Source: Primula veris
Taxonomy: Eukaryota > Streptophyta > Magnoliopsida > Ericales > Primulaceae
Length of the DNA: 64,000 nucleotides
NCBI GenBank assembly: GCA_963682055.1
Contig: OY821745.1
Coordinates: 26,409,342 to 26,473,341, forward strand
Direction: 5' to 3'
A program made the translations under genes and the position numbers. Below, one piece after another: positions 1 to 10,047 of the stretch; positions within the stretch are counted from its first letter, which is position 1; every line of letters begins with the position of its first letter. The notes beneath the pieces were generated by a model. The model was given only the letters and a program-made list of their open reading frames with translations, did not search any database and had not been told where the DNA came from.

Positions 1-347
1 AATTTCTCAACATGCACTTGTATGTGCTGATAACTAGCCAAATTTAATTTTCTTTCAGAATGGATTTCCCTATGACCAAGATACTTGAACCTTTCAGACA
101 TTTTCTTATTCCAGAATCTAGGATCAACCTCATTGAATTGAGAATCATAGGTAAACTTATCAAAGATAGGATCATTCTGTTGATTTCTCCTAGCACGCTT
201 CTTAGACCTATGTTTCTTAGAAGAAGAAGAAGACTCACTTACCTTTGCTTTAGAGCCTGTGCTGGATTGAGATTTAGCAATGAAGTCCCTAAGAGTACTA
301 TCATCTTCATAGCTGAGATTTGGATTATTAGGAGAATTTGAAGACAT
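1..347 (-). CDS. Extra ORF downstream of pol (env-like position), partial
   Basis: An ATG at 345-347 opens a minus-strand frame of 115 codons without a stop that runs off the left edge. The visible protein begins MSSNSPNNPNLSYEDDST, is hydrophilic, has a serine run followed by a lysine/arginine-rich basic stretch (around residues 45-60, KKHRSKKRARR) and then a mixed region with FDKFTYDSQFNEVDPRFW. No signal peptide or membrane segment is visible in this part. It starts about 0.9 kb after the end of pol on the same strand, where some Sireviruses carry an additional or envelope-like ORF. About 105 bases upstream on the minus strand is a TATA-like stretch (near 450-462), followed by a CT-rich leader, so it may have its own promoter. 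I do not recognise the protein; calling it env-like rests on position only. Confidence 0.55.
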   Translation of the reverse strand, partial: MSSNSPNNPNLSYEDDSTLRDFIAKSQSSTGSKAKVSESSSSSKKHRSKKRARRNQQNDPIFDKFTYDSQFNEVDPRFWNKKMSERFKYLGHREIHSERKLNLASYQHIQVHVEK

Positions 348-1263
348 GGTTTCAACTAGGGTTTCAACTGGACTTGGAACTATGCATTGGGTTTTTGATA
401 GAGAGAGAGAGAGAGTAATTCTGATTTTGCTAATGAATTGGGATAGTAAAAGAGATTAGTATAAATAACATATAAGTCCAAATCTTTTTACACTTAGAAA
501 CAGATACACTCAAATCAATTTTCAAACAGATATTGCTAAAATTAAGGAAGTTTCTTTGCAACAAAAATTTTAAAAATTGAAACACAATGAAATCACAAAG
601 GATATGGTTTTCAGTAAGATAAATCCAACAAATAATTCAGATAAACATTCCTTGTAAACAGATTTATCCAAAATTTTAAATATTTAATAGTTGAAGTTTT
701 GAAGGAAATTTGACTTGTTTCAAATGAAAATAGCAGTTGTATAAGATATAGAACTTTGAAAATTCAAGAATCTAGCCATTTACTCAAGAAGATATATTTA
801 TCATTGAATAACTTGAATAAAAATCAAATCTTAGGAGCTTATATTGAGCAAATCCATTTTTTTCTCTATACAAAAACTAAATTAATGACCGCAGCAAGAA
901 AAGAGTATAAGTGATGTCAAAAATCACAAGACTTTGTCTTGGCTTTTTCATTAGAAATCATCACCATGATTAGATATCATATACATTATGACAAAAATTA
1001 TGCAAACACAGATTTGGTCTGTACTGAAAGAACGTGGTTTCAGCTTGGGTTGCAACTGAGCTTGCAACCAGCTTATCAGAAAATTGCACTTTGTGCTTGC
1101 AACTCTATTACCAGAGAGGTTTTAAGACAAGTTACCTCACATCTGTTTTTAAGACACCAAATAGCGGCTTTTTCAAGATAAAAACTTCAAAGCTCAATTA
1201 AGACTTACCTTAGAGACAAAATGTATTGAAGGTATTCAAAACAGACATATTTAGCAAGAGTAT
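348..1263 (-). other. Non-coding spacer between pol and the extra ORF
   Basis: About 0.9 kb of AT-rich sequence with no convincing ORF on either strand. It holds a CT-rich tract just upstream of the extra ORF and repeated GGTT(T/G)CAACT motifs near 350-370 and 1037-1075. It does not resemble the 5' LTR, so it is not the 3' LTR. Confidence 0.5.
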
Positions 1264-1392
1264 TCAATTAGATCTATAGTGACATACCCCTATATCACTT
1301 CTTAATGATTCAAACTTGTTTGTATCAAGGGGCTTTGTGAAAATATATGCTAATTGTCCTTCAGTTGAAACATGTTCTAAAATTAAGCTCTT

Positions 1393-4300
1393 TTATTCAA
1401 CCAGTTCTCTAATGAAATGATGCCTTAGATCAATATGTTTAGTTCTGCAATGTTGAACAGGATTCTTTGCCAAATCTATAGCACTTTTGTTATCACAAAA
1501 CAAAGTTAATATTTCTTGTTTAACATTATAATTAGTTAACATTTGTTTCATCCAAATAAGTTGAGTGCATCCACTTCCAGCTGCAATATATTCTGCCTCA
1601 GCAGTAGATAAAGAAATGCAGTTTTGCTTTTTACTAAACCATGAAACAAGATTGTTCCCAAAATAAAAACAACCACCAGAAGTGCTATTTCTATCATCTA
1701 TGTTACCAGCCCAATCAGCATCACAGTAACCAACAAGATAATGATTTGTGTCTTTAGAATACCATAGACCAAGATGAATTGTGCCTTTAACATATCTTAA
1801 AATTCTTTTAACAGCTAGAAGGTGAGATTCTAAGGGATTTGCCTGATATCTGGCACAAACTCCTACACTTAAGCAAATATCTGGCCTAGTAGCAGTTAAA
1901 TAAAGAAGACTTCCAATCATGGACCTGTAGAGACTTGGACAGACACTCTTACTTTTATCATTTTTGGACAATTTTAAATTGGTACTCATAGGAGTTATTT
2001 TCTCTTTACTCTCACTTAGACCAAACTTCTTAACAAGATTATTAGCATACTTACTCTGACATAGAAAAATGCCTTTTTTATTCTGTTTAACTTGCAATCC
2101 CAAAAAGTAAGTTAATTCACCTCCACCACTCATTTCAAATTCATTCTTCATATCAGAAATAAATTCATCTATCCTATTATCAGAAGTGGAACCAAACACA
2201 ATGTCATCAACATAGATTTGAGCAATGATTATATCCTTTGTAGTTTTCTTAGTGAACAGAGTTTTATCAACTCCCCCTCTGTTGAAACCTTTTTCAATTA
2301 AGAACTTGGTTAATCTATCATACCAAGCTCTAGGAGCTTGCTTTAAACCATACAAGGCCTTTTTCAGCAAATAGACATGTTCAGGGAATTTAGGATCTTC
2401 AAATCCCTTAGGTTGACAAATATAAACTTCTTCATTAATCACACCATTCAGAAAAGCACTCTTAATGTCAAGTTGAAATAATTTAAAATCATACAGACAT
2501 GCAAGAGAGAGTAGCATTCTAATAGATTCAATTCTAGCTACAGGAGCAAAGGTTTCATCAAAATCAATTCCCTCAATTTGTGTATAACCCTGAGCTACCA
2601 ACCTGGCTTTATTCCTAATAATGACTCCATCTTCATTACTTTTATTTCTAAAGATCCATTTAGACCCTATAACATTTTTATTAGAAGGTCTGAGTACTAA
2701 AGTCCATACATCATTTCTCTCAAATTGAGACAGTTCATCTTGCATAGCTAAAATCCATTCACTATCTTCTAAAGCTTCTTTTATATTCTTAGGTTCTAAC
2801 TGAGAAATGTAACAAGCAAAGTGAACAACATTATTTCTTTTACCTCTGGTTTTCATACCTGAATCAACTTCTCCTATGACATTGTCAAGAGAATGATTTT
2901 TCTGAGTCCTTACATAGCGAGGCTTGCTAGTTGATTGAATATGAGAACTTTCTTCTTCTTCTTCAGACTCAGCAGTATTCTGGGTTTCAACCTCGGTTTC
3001 AACCTCAGTTGCAACTGGACTTCCAACCACTGTTGGACTGCCTGTTTGCTGAATTTCTTCTTTCTCTTTTTCTGTAATTTCAGATTCTTCATCATCACCT
3101 GTAATCTCATCAACAGCTTTTAAGTCATCAAATATCACATTATATGATTCCATGACACAATTTGTCCTTAAATTAAAGACTCTAAAAGCTCTGTTGTTTT
3201 GAGCATAACCAAGAAATATCCTTTTATCACTTTTAGAGTCAAATTTACCAAGATGCTCTCTATCTTTAAGAATATAACACACACATCCAAATACTTGAAA
3301 GTACTTGACATTTGGTTTTCTACCTTTCCATATTTCATTGGCAGTCATGGTAGTACCCTTAGTAATATAGACCCTATTGACTATATTACATGCAGTGTTA
3401 ACAGCTTCAGCCCAAAACCTTTTGGTAAGTTTCTTAGAATTAAGCATGACTGTAGCCATTTCCTGAATAGTTCTATTTTTTCTTTCAACTATGCCATTAT
3501 GTTGTGGAGTCTTTGGTGCAGAAAACTCATGACTTATACCTAAAGAGTTGTAAAACTCACTAAACTTGCTGTTTTCAAATTCAGTTCCATGATCACTTCT
3601 GACCCTAACAATTTTACCAATGGTGGAACCTTTTTCAAGTTGTAGTTTTAAGCACAGAGTTTTAAAGAGATCAAAAGTCTCAGATTTGTTCCTTAAGAAC
3701 ACTACCCATGAGTATCTAGAGAAATCATCTACCACTACCAAGATATACTTCTTACCACCTATACTATCAGTTTGCATAGGACCCATTAAGTCAATATGAA
3801 GAAGTTCTAGGACTCTTTTAGTGTAGATTTGACTGGTACCTTTGTGAATGCTCTTTGTTTGTTTACCTATTGCACAGTCACCACAAACACCTTGGGTGTT
3901 AGAACTGAGTTTGGGAATACCCCTTATTAACTCATCTTTAACAAGCTTATCTAAAGTTTTATAGTTCACATGACCAAGCCTTTTATGCCAAATATCAGCA
4001 TTGTTAGTAATAGCTTGATTACACCTATTCTGAGGCAATTCTTTTTCAGATTTTTCAAAAACATAGCAGCTATTTACTGATCTAACTCCAGTCATGACCA
4101 AATCATTATTAAAATTAGTAATTAGACACTTATCTTTGTTAAACTTAACAATCATCTTGTTGTCACACAGTTGACTAATGCTAATAAGATTGGCTTTTAG
4201 ACCATCTACAAGAAATACATCATTAATATCAGGCATTCCAGGTTTGTTTAAGGTTCCTTTTCCAATAATTTTACCTGTATGTCCACCTCCAAACACAACA

Positions 4301-5112
4301 GTGTTTCCTGTAAGATTAATGACATTTTTTAGAAAACTTGCAGTACCTGTCATGTGCTTAGAGCAACCACTGTCAAAATAACAATCATTAGAAGTAACAT
4401 CATTTAAAGAAGTGATAACAACTTTGTTATTAGCAATTAAGGTAGTTCTTTTCTTAACTTGCCAGACCCAGTTCATTTTTTTATTGAGAGAAACCAACAA
4501 ATTTTTCTGAGAAATATACTTCCTGTTCCTTTTTAAATAACACTGGATTTCTGAATGACCAGGTTTTTTACAGAAGTTGCACAGTTTAGTCCTAAAGGTA
4601 GATTTAACCTCAAAGCTATTTAGTTTTTTCTTGGTTGCAACTTTGGTTGCAACTGTACTTCTAACCTTATTATCAAAAACATGAGTTTCAGCTTTAACAA
4701 GAGATTTAACAAAGGTAGTTTTTCCAGTGTTTTCATAGCCATAGTAACCTAAACCACTGTTATCTTTAGATCCTCTACAATAGGATAGCATGTCATCTAA
4801 CTTTTCTGAAGCAGAAATATTAAGAAGTTTTATTTTCTTTTTGGTTTCAGTTAGCTCAACCAGTTGAGAGTTGAGTTGCTCAGTGAGACTAGTAACCTTA
4901 TCCTTTAGATTAACATTAAGCTTGTTTATGATCAAGGATTGCTTACTCAGACATTGATATTTTTCATAAAGGACAAGATATTGCTGAGTAATGTTATCAT
5001 CAGAAGGTTCTTCCTCATCACTACTATAGGTCTTAAGAGCAGTTGTAACTCTGGTTGAAACAGACTCACAGTCACTTTCATAAGTAGGTTCTTTTTCAGT
5101 GATTATTCCCAT
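1393..5112 (-). CDS. Ty1-copia Pol polyprotein (end of Gag, protease, integrase, RT, RNase H)
   Basis: A 1239-codon open stretch; the ATG at 5112 is internal to gag-pol, and the frame stays open upstream to the TAG at 5428. Visible parts in order: coiled-coil-like region (residues 45-100); CCHC knuckle C178, C181, H186, C191; aspartic protease DSG at 247-249; GAG-pre-integrase HHCC with H376, H381, C410, C413; integrase DD35E with D441, D507, E543; RT with LDIKSAFLNG near 881 and catalytic YVDD at 967-970; RNase H with D1131 and the STAEAEYIA block near 1169. All catalytic residues looked for are present. The frame stops at TAA 1393-1395 after HFIRELVE, but the same frame continues with FTKPL and ...CHYRSN up to TGA at 1264-1266. 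The TAA is therefore a premature nonsense mutation about 40 codons before the real end. Confidence 0.93.
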   Translation of the reverse strand: MGIITEKEPTYESDCESVSTRVTTALKTYSSDEEEPSDDNITQQYLVLYEKYQCLSKQSLIINKLNVNLKDKVTSLTEQLNSQLVELTETKKKIKLLNISASEKLDDMLSYCRGSKDNSGLGYYGYENTGKTTFVKSLVKAETHVFDNKVRSTVATKVATKKKLNSFEVKSTFRTKLCNFCKKPGHSEIQCYLKRNRKYISQKNLLVSLNKKMNWVWQVKKRTTLIANNKVVITSLNDVTSNDCYFDSGCSKHMTGTASFLKNVINLTGNTVVFGGGHTGKIIGKGTLNKPGMPDINDVFLVDGLKANLISISQLCDNKMIVKFNKDKCLITNFNNDLVMTGVRSVNSCYVFEKSEKELPQNRCNQAITNNADIWHKRLGHVNYKTLDKLVKDELIRGIPKLSSNTQGVCGDCAIGKQTKSIHKGTSQIYTKRVLELLHIDLMGPMQTDSIGGKKYILVVVDDFSRYSWVVFLRNKSETFDLFKTLCLKLQLEKGSTIGKIVRVRSDHGTEFENSKFSEFYNSLGISHEFSAPKTPQHNGIVERKNRTIQEMATVMLNSKKLTKRFWAEAVNTACNIVNRVYITKGTTMTANEIWKGRKPNVKYFQVFGCVCYILKDREHLGKFDSKSDKRIFLGYAQNNRAFRVFNLRTNCVMESYNVIFDDLKAVDEITGDDEESEITEKEKEEIQQTGSPTVVGSPVATEVETEVETQNTAESEEEEESSHIQSTSKPRYVRTQKNHSLDNVIGEVDSGMKTRGKRNNVVHFACYISQLEPKNIKEALEDSEWILAMQDELSQFERNDVWTLVLRPSNKNVIGSKWIFRNKSNEDGVIIRNKARLVAQGYTQIEGIDFDETFAPVARIESIRMLLSLACLYDFKLFQLDIKSAFLNGVINEEVYICQPKGFEDPKFPEHVYLLKKALYGLKQAPRAWYDRLTKFLIEKGFNRGGVDKTLFTKKTTKDIIIAQIYVDDIVFGSTSDNRIDEFISDMKNEFEMSGGGELTYFLGLQVKQNKKGIFLCQSKYANNLVKKFGLSESKEKITPMSTNLKLSKNDKSKSVCPSLYRSMIGSLLYLTATRPDICLSVGVCARYQANPLESHLLAVKRILRYVKGTIHLGLWYSKDTNHYLVGYCDADWAGNIDDRNSTSGGCFYFGNNLVSWFSKKQNCISLSTAEAEYIAAGSGCTQLIWMKQMLTNYNVKQEILTLFCDNKSAIDLAKNPVQHCRTKHIDLRHHFIRELVE

Positions 5113-6179
5113 AAAATTAACAAAGTTAGATTCATTCTCTTCGTCACTGTTACTCTCAGAATCACTATCACTGTGAGTGGTTATATAAGCATTTTTATTC
5201 CTTTTTAAAGTATTTGCACACTCAGACTGAATGTGACCATAACCTCTACATTCTCTGCATTGAATTTCTCTAGGTTTATACTCTCTGTCATCCTTCTCTT
5301 TAGGATTCCACTTTCCTTTAGGGTTATTATTAAATCTAGATTCTGACTTAAATTGACTATCCCTTTTCTGAAAGTTTGTGGATGTTCTAGTATCATCCTG
5401 TTTTTTCTTATAAAACTTTTTGTAAACCTATTTAGCAAAGAAGTCCAGCTGTTCTTCATCACTCAATTTTTCACAGACCTTAGATTCAGATTTCTTAGCC
5501 TGAAAGGCTATTCCCTTTTCTGGTCTCTTTTGTTTGAAGAATTTTAGCTATGAGTGCTTAGATTTCCTATAAGTTCTTCAAGTTTTAGATTTTCTAAGTC
5601 TGTTGACTCTTCAATAGCTGTAACCTTAATTTCAAACCTTTCTGGAAGTGACCTTAGAGTTTTCTTAACAAGTTTATCATCACGGTATTTTTCACCTAAG
5701 GTTCCAGCTTGATGGACAATGTGACAAATTCTACCATTAAATAGTTCAATGGTTTCATCTTCCTCCATTCTTAAATTTTCAAATTGAGTTGTTAACTGTT
5801 GGAGTTTAAAGGCTTTTACTTTAACAGTTCCTTCAAAGATTACTTGTAAAATATCCCATGCCTCTTTGGCAGTTTCACAATGAGAGATATACATGAACAC
5901 ACTTAGAGTGACACCAGCAAAGATCAAGTTTATTGCTGTTGAGTTTGCACTTGATTTTCTATCCTCATCAGCAGACCATCTATCTTTAGGTACATAAACA
6001 AGATCATCTTCACCATCAATAACAGTTGGAACCTCCCAACCATACAATATTGTTTTCCATGCATCTTCATTTTGCTGTTTAATGAAAGACCTCATTCTGA
6101 TTTTTCAGACTCCATAGTTGACTCCTCCTTCAAGCAATGGTGGTTTGTTGAATGCATTTCCTTCCCTCATTAAGTCCAT
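5113..6179 (-). pseudogene. gag region of the Sirevirus-like element, broken
   Basis: Gag should start at the ATG 6177-6179 (MDLMREGNAFNKPP). Three lesions interrupt it: TGA at 6105-6107 where the family motif has Trp (NYGV*KIRM); a one-base loss near 5546-5550 that shifts frame just before LKFFKQKRP; and TAG at 5428-5430 (FFAK*VYKK). The 183-codon open piece 5544-6095 holds the UBN2/Gag-type domain (DAWKTILYGWEVP, WDILQ, LRSLPERFE). After the shift the frame is that of Pol. It carries a first CCHC knuckle (CRECRGYGHIQSEC, about 5208-5250) and an acidic Ser/Asp-rich stretch before the 5112 ATG. Gag and Pol are thus one fused frame, as in most plant copia elements. Autonomous function is lost. 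Confidence 0.85.
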
Positions 6180-6224
6180 TTTTACCAGAACACAGGATCC
6201 ACACTAAGTAAGATCTAGTGTGAA

Positions 6225-6236
6225 GCTCTGATACCA
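6225..6236 (-). promoter_or_regulatory. Primer binding site, tRNA-iMet type
   Basis: The minus strand reads TGGTATCAGAGC, complementary to the 3' end of plant initiator tRNA-Met. It lies two bases from the 5' LTR end at 6239, as expected for first-strand priming. Confidence 0.93.
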
Positions 6237-6654
6237 ATTGAAATTTCTATCCGTTGTTCTAGTTGCAGTTTTGCAGTTAGGTTTCAAGTGATGTTGCAAC
6301 CACAGTTGGAACCTAAGTAAAATAATGGACAGAACTGTGTAAAGTTAAATGTACTTGAAATAAATCACACGCACATTTAACAACGGAGTTCACCTAACTA
6401 GGCTACGTCTCCGGGGCACTTACCCAGATTATGATATTATAAAAGCTTACAATATAGGATGCAAGTCTTATTGAAAAACACTCAGAATCCCTCTAGGTTT
6501 TTCTGCCTACCTCTATATTGCTCCTACCTAGTAACTATCAATTATAAATCAATGGCATCCCACCACCATTTTCTTTTAAAGCTCACTGTGTATTCTCTCA
6601 AGAATGAATTCTTTATAATTTAGAACACACACTTTTTACAACCTAGGTTATCAA

Positions 6655-6663
6655 CTATTTATA
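6655..6663 (-). promoter_or_regulatory. TATA box in the LTR
   Basis: TATAAATAG on the minus strand, placed between the 52-bp repeats and the primer site, consistent with the U3/R promoter of the element. Confidence 0.55.
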
Positions 6664-7226
6664 CAAGTAAAAACAATCTTCTTTATTCAAGATCTTGATG
6701 ATTGATTTTGACTCTTTTGATTGGCTTCAATCTTTCCATATATCACGATATATTTCAACGTAGGACTGACCTCAATCTTCATAAGATATTACCTGTTAAT
6801 AACTAGCTTGGAAATAGGAGTTAATTTTTTCCTTAAATAAGGAACCTATAAGATAGTATCTTTTTGGAGATAAAATCTTTCTAAATATATATATATGAAA
6901 CATAAACTCCATATTTCATTCAATCTTAAACGTATCATACTGAATTTGATAAGGAACAAAGATTGAAACAAGTGATAAAGATTTGCATAAGGATAGAGAT
7001 ATAAATTTACCTATCTAAAGGAAACATATCTTTATAAACTAATCTCCTTATATCTTTTAGGAAACATCTTTCCTTACCACTTTAATATTCTCAATATAAA
7101 CGAACTAAACCTTTAAGAGCATATGAGAATATATCATGCATACTTTAAAACAAATAATTATCATTAAAGAATAGTAATGCAGAATTACAGAACTAGACAG
7201 AATCCTGCAGAATAGCAGGTTGGAAT

Positions 7227-7380
7227 TGTGGTTGCAACTGAGGTTACAACATTACTTGAAACCAACAACACTGTCTTAGTTGGTTGTAACTGAGGTTGCA
7301 ACATTACTTGAAACCAACAACACTGTCTTAGTTGGTTGTAACTGAGGTTGCAACATTACTTGAAACCAAACACGTGTCTA
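7227..7380 (-). repeat. 52-bp tandem repeat in LTR U3, three copies
   Basis: The block starting GTTGGTTGTAACTGAGG recurs at 7279 and 7331 (period 52), with a diverged first copy from about 7227. Each unit contains one or two GTTGCAAC-type motifs. Tandem repeats in U3 are common enhancer-like elements in plant LTRs. Confidence 0.8.
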
Positions 7381-7462
7381 AGTTCTTAACAAACAAGTAG
7401 GATTATTTAGTTCAAACCAATAGACAACAAATAGTATTTAGACTAGAAATCTGGTCCTAACA

Positions 7463-7467
7463 CAATC
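7463..7467. other. Target-site duplication CAATC (right copy)
   Basis: The empty sister site at 51309-51313 reads CAATC followed by TTAGTTTATTTG, as here. This matches the 5-bp duplication expected for LTR element insertion; the left copy is outside the window. Confidence 0.85.
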
Positions 7468-7998
7468 TTAGTTTATTTGATTGAATCACTAAAAAAAATC
7501 TATAATAATAATTACATAAAAAATCAGAAACGTACATTTGAGAGCTTTAGTTGATGGAGAGGGAGAGAGGGTGAAAGAGGGAGAGAGGGTGAGGGAGTAA
7601 TTTGGGGGGCAGCTGAGAACGTGTTCAGGTGGTGGGAAATTTTTTGTTAAGTTCCCACTGAAAATAGAAACTGTACGTGTGAAAAAGAAGTTTTCCAACT
7701 TACAACTTGATATTCACCGCCATATTACTTTTAGATACATGATAGCTATAATAAAAATAATCAAATTATTTATGAATTAAAAATATGTGTTTTGGTAATC
7801 CAACTTTCATTTTAGACTCGGACACTATTTTTCTTTAATAATTGGTATGAATAACGAACAGGGGCGACCTAGGCCAATTCAGGTAAGACTTGCCTCTTGG
7901 GCAATGTGTTCGGAAAAAAATTACGGACAATACTGGTTTCATTTTTAATATACTTGGTAGTTAAAATTAAAATTTTAAACACCAATTTGTTTACAATG

Positions 7999-8072
7999 TG
8001 TTGCAATAGCTCAGATGAAAGAGTATATTGGTAGTTTACCTAGAAAATCATGAGTTCGAACCTCTTAAGTTA
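7999..8072 (+). repeat. tRNA-like A/B-box patch, possible SINE remnant
   Basis: TAGCTCAGATGAAAGAG resembles a tRNA A box and GAGTTCGAACCTC a B box, about 45 bases apart. No clover-leaf can be drawn, so this is not a tRNA gene. The same patch is in A2 at about 51827-51900. It may belong to a tRNA-derived SINE or lie inside an old DNA transposon. Confidence 0.35.
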
Positions 8073-8449
8073 TAATTTTATTATTTTTTATTTTAATTTG
8101 TTTTTGCGCCTATTCATTAACTGGCGCCTAAGGTAACGAGCTTATTTGGCTTTGATTAGAACCGGACTTGATTGAAAGTGTAGATGATAATGCGCGAGAT
8201 TGTTTTAAAAAATCTCGTGTTTGGCTCACAAATTACTGAGCTTATGTTTGTTTAGCTTATAAATGAAAAAAAACATCAATCAAAACATATAAGTCATTTA
8301 GTAAACATCATAATCGTTAAAAAAATGTCATTTAACGGGTAAAGTATCAGTTCACTCGGTCAAAAGAACAAGAATACATGCAAACCCTTGTTTGGTATGT
8401 GTTTGCAATATATTGCTCTATAGTAAAAAAAAAAAAAGTAAAAGAGTTT

Positions 8450-10047
8450 AATGCTCTTGATTTTTCCCGACAAAGCTTAGACGTTCATCGGCTAAAATTA
8501 AATTTGCCCGACAAACTCTTTGTTTGTCGACAATTTTGTCGACAGAGACCCATAATTTCGTGCCCGACAAAGTTTTGAAATTCGTCGGCTTAAATTGATT
8601 TTTGGCGACAAATTTTTGTTTCGTCGGCAATTTTTGTTGGAAAACATGTTGTTAAAACATGGTTGTTCCGAGTGGTCAGGGACCATATTTGAGTCATTAT
8701 ACGATGCGACAACTCAGATTTTCTGAAGTCTTACTCAAAGCGTTTGAGTAGCTCGTGCGACGAGCTTCGCAACGGTATATCGCATGACCTATTCGGAGAA
8801 TGGGTGTGAATAATAATTGGACTCGAAGGTTGGTACTCGAAAGAGGTAATAAAACCAATGCTGGAAAAATGAAAAAAAAATGGGATTTAAACCATGAGGG
8901 TTATCCCACATTGTATAATCAGGAGTGATTTTTACATTATAAATACAAGTCCATCCCATGTAGTTGTTAAACTATCAAGTCAACATACCCATGAGTGGGT
9001 TAGTGTGTACCACACACGCACGTGCTCGCTCGGGACGCGGGCCGTAGGCCTTGGGATTTGGGATTTGGGATTTGGGGAATGTCTCGGGTATTGGGTCTTG
9101 GGTCTTGGGTCTTGTACTAAACTGAAAAAGGGACTTTTGTATATTTACAAGAGCAGTCCCTAGAGTTCCAGCAAGTTTGAAACTCCAGCAGTAATGGAGG
9201 CGGATTCTGGGGATGTAACTCACATAATTAAATGACCATAATAAATCGCTGCGGTTTTAGAATCCTCTATATGAGGCAGCCTTCCCCTCACATTCAAACA
9301 CACACGAAATCATCTCTCTTCTCTCTAAAACAACATATATTTTTTTCTCCTAGCATATTAGAAACAGAGAGAACCACCCACCAACAGCTCGACCTTTACT
9401 CGTCGCCAGTTTCCGGCGAGTCATCCGAGACGTTGTACCTTGGGATCGAAGCACCAACGCAACCAGAAACATCAAGGTGGTTGGGCGAATATCGGTTAAG
9501 GGCAGATTGTTTACAGTCGCCTCGTCTTTTAATTCTGTCCATTTAATTTCCGCATTTAAATTCTGTTATTTATATTCTATCTTTTTCAATTCTCTATTTT
9601 TTATTTCAGTATTTTAATTTGTTGTCCTTAGCTGTAGCTTTTAATTCTGTTTGTACCTTTCTGTAATTTCTTTAAAGTTCTGTTTTATGCTGTAATTTTA
9701 GTTCTGTAATTTAATTCAGTAATTAGATTAGTTTCAATTCAGTCATGTTATTTCAATTTCAATCAGAACAGTCCGGCTGTTAAGTTTATACTTTCCAGTC
9801 CGGCAGTTTCTATTTATTGCAAATCAGTACATCAGATTATTAATTAATAATAATCTGAATAACGTTTGCTTTAATTTCTATTCAGTACCTACATGTTGTA
9901 ATCTGTAATTTCAATTCAAATTCGAAATTAATAAAGATTACACTGGTTTTAATTATTTCTTTCTAGTCCTTTACTTATTGTTTAATTGTTATTACATACA
10001 CGGAATCCAATAATTTTTTGTCGGCAGAGACAATTTTTCTTGTAGTG
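8450..10047 (-). mobile_element. CACTA transposon terminal region, split by a solo LTR
   Basis: On the minus strand from 10047 the sequence begins CACTACAAGAAAAATTGTC, the classic CACTA terminus. It is followed by several GCCGACRAA-type subterminal motifs in both orientations down to about 8450. The solo LTR (8635-10012) sits inside it. The uninterrupted form is at 52270-52509 in A2. No opposite CACTA end or transposase was found nearby. Confidence 0.7.
8635..10012 (+). mobile_element. Solo LTR, 1378 bp
   Basis: The block is absent from the sister segment A2. It is bounded by TGTTGG (8635) and CCAATA (10012), imperfect inverted ends, and flanked by the 5-bp duplication ATTTT (8630-8634 and 10013-10017). 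Plus-strand promoter and terminator signals fit an LTR: TATAAATA near 8938-8946 and AATAAA at 9930-9935. No internal region is present, so this is the product of LTR-LTR recombination. The 104-codon frame at 9232-9546 lies within the putative R/U5 leader and shows no recognisable domain. A run of TTTGGGA and TTGGGTC heptamers lies at 9052-9115. Confidence 0.85.

Larger units (their letters stand above)
1..7462 (-). mobile_element. Sirevirus-like Ty1-copia LTR retrotransposon (3' end outside window)
   Basis: Read on the minus strand the order is 5' LTR (7462-6239), tRNA-iMet primer site, gag, protease, integrase, reverse transcriptase, RNase H, then a second ORF at 347 that leaves the window. 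Integrase before RT defines Ty1-copia. A Gag coiled coil, two CCHC knuckles and an extra ORF after pol point to the Sirevirus (SIRE/Maximus) lineage, which is inference from family knowledge. The right end is exact because the sister segment at 51309 is an empty site; the 5-bp target duplication is CAATC (7463-7467). The 3' LTR and the other target copy must lie to the left of base 1. Confidence 0.9.
6239..7462 (-). repeat. 5' LTR of the Sirevirus-like element (1224 bp)
   Basis: On the minus strand it begins TGTTAGGACC at 7462 and ends AAATTTCA at 6239, the standard TG...CA. The 7462 end is fixed by the empty site at 51309, and the other end by the adjacent primer site. A TATA box (TATAAATAG) lies at 6655-6663 minus. 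The U3 side contains three tandem 52-bp repeats. Confidence 0.9.

Noticed and set aside
348..1263. 3' LTR of the Sirevirus-like element
   Set aside because: No similarity to the 5' LTR (6239-7462) and no TG/CA boundary; the extra ORF lies beyond it on the same strand.
2935..4381. Plus-strand ORFs at 2935, 3199 and 4178
   Set aside because: They are shadows of the minus-strand pol gene with no supporting motifs.
8007..8063. tRNA gene
   Set aside because: A- and B-box-like sequences are present, but no acceptor stem, anticodon arm or clover-leaf can be formed.
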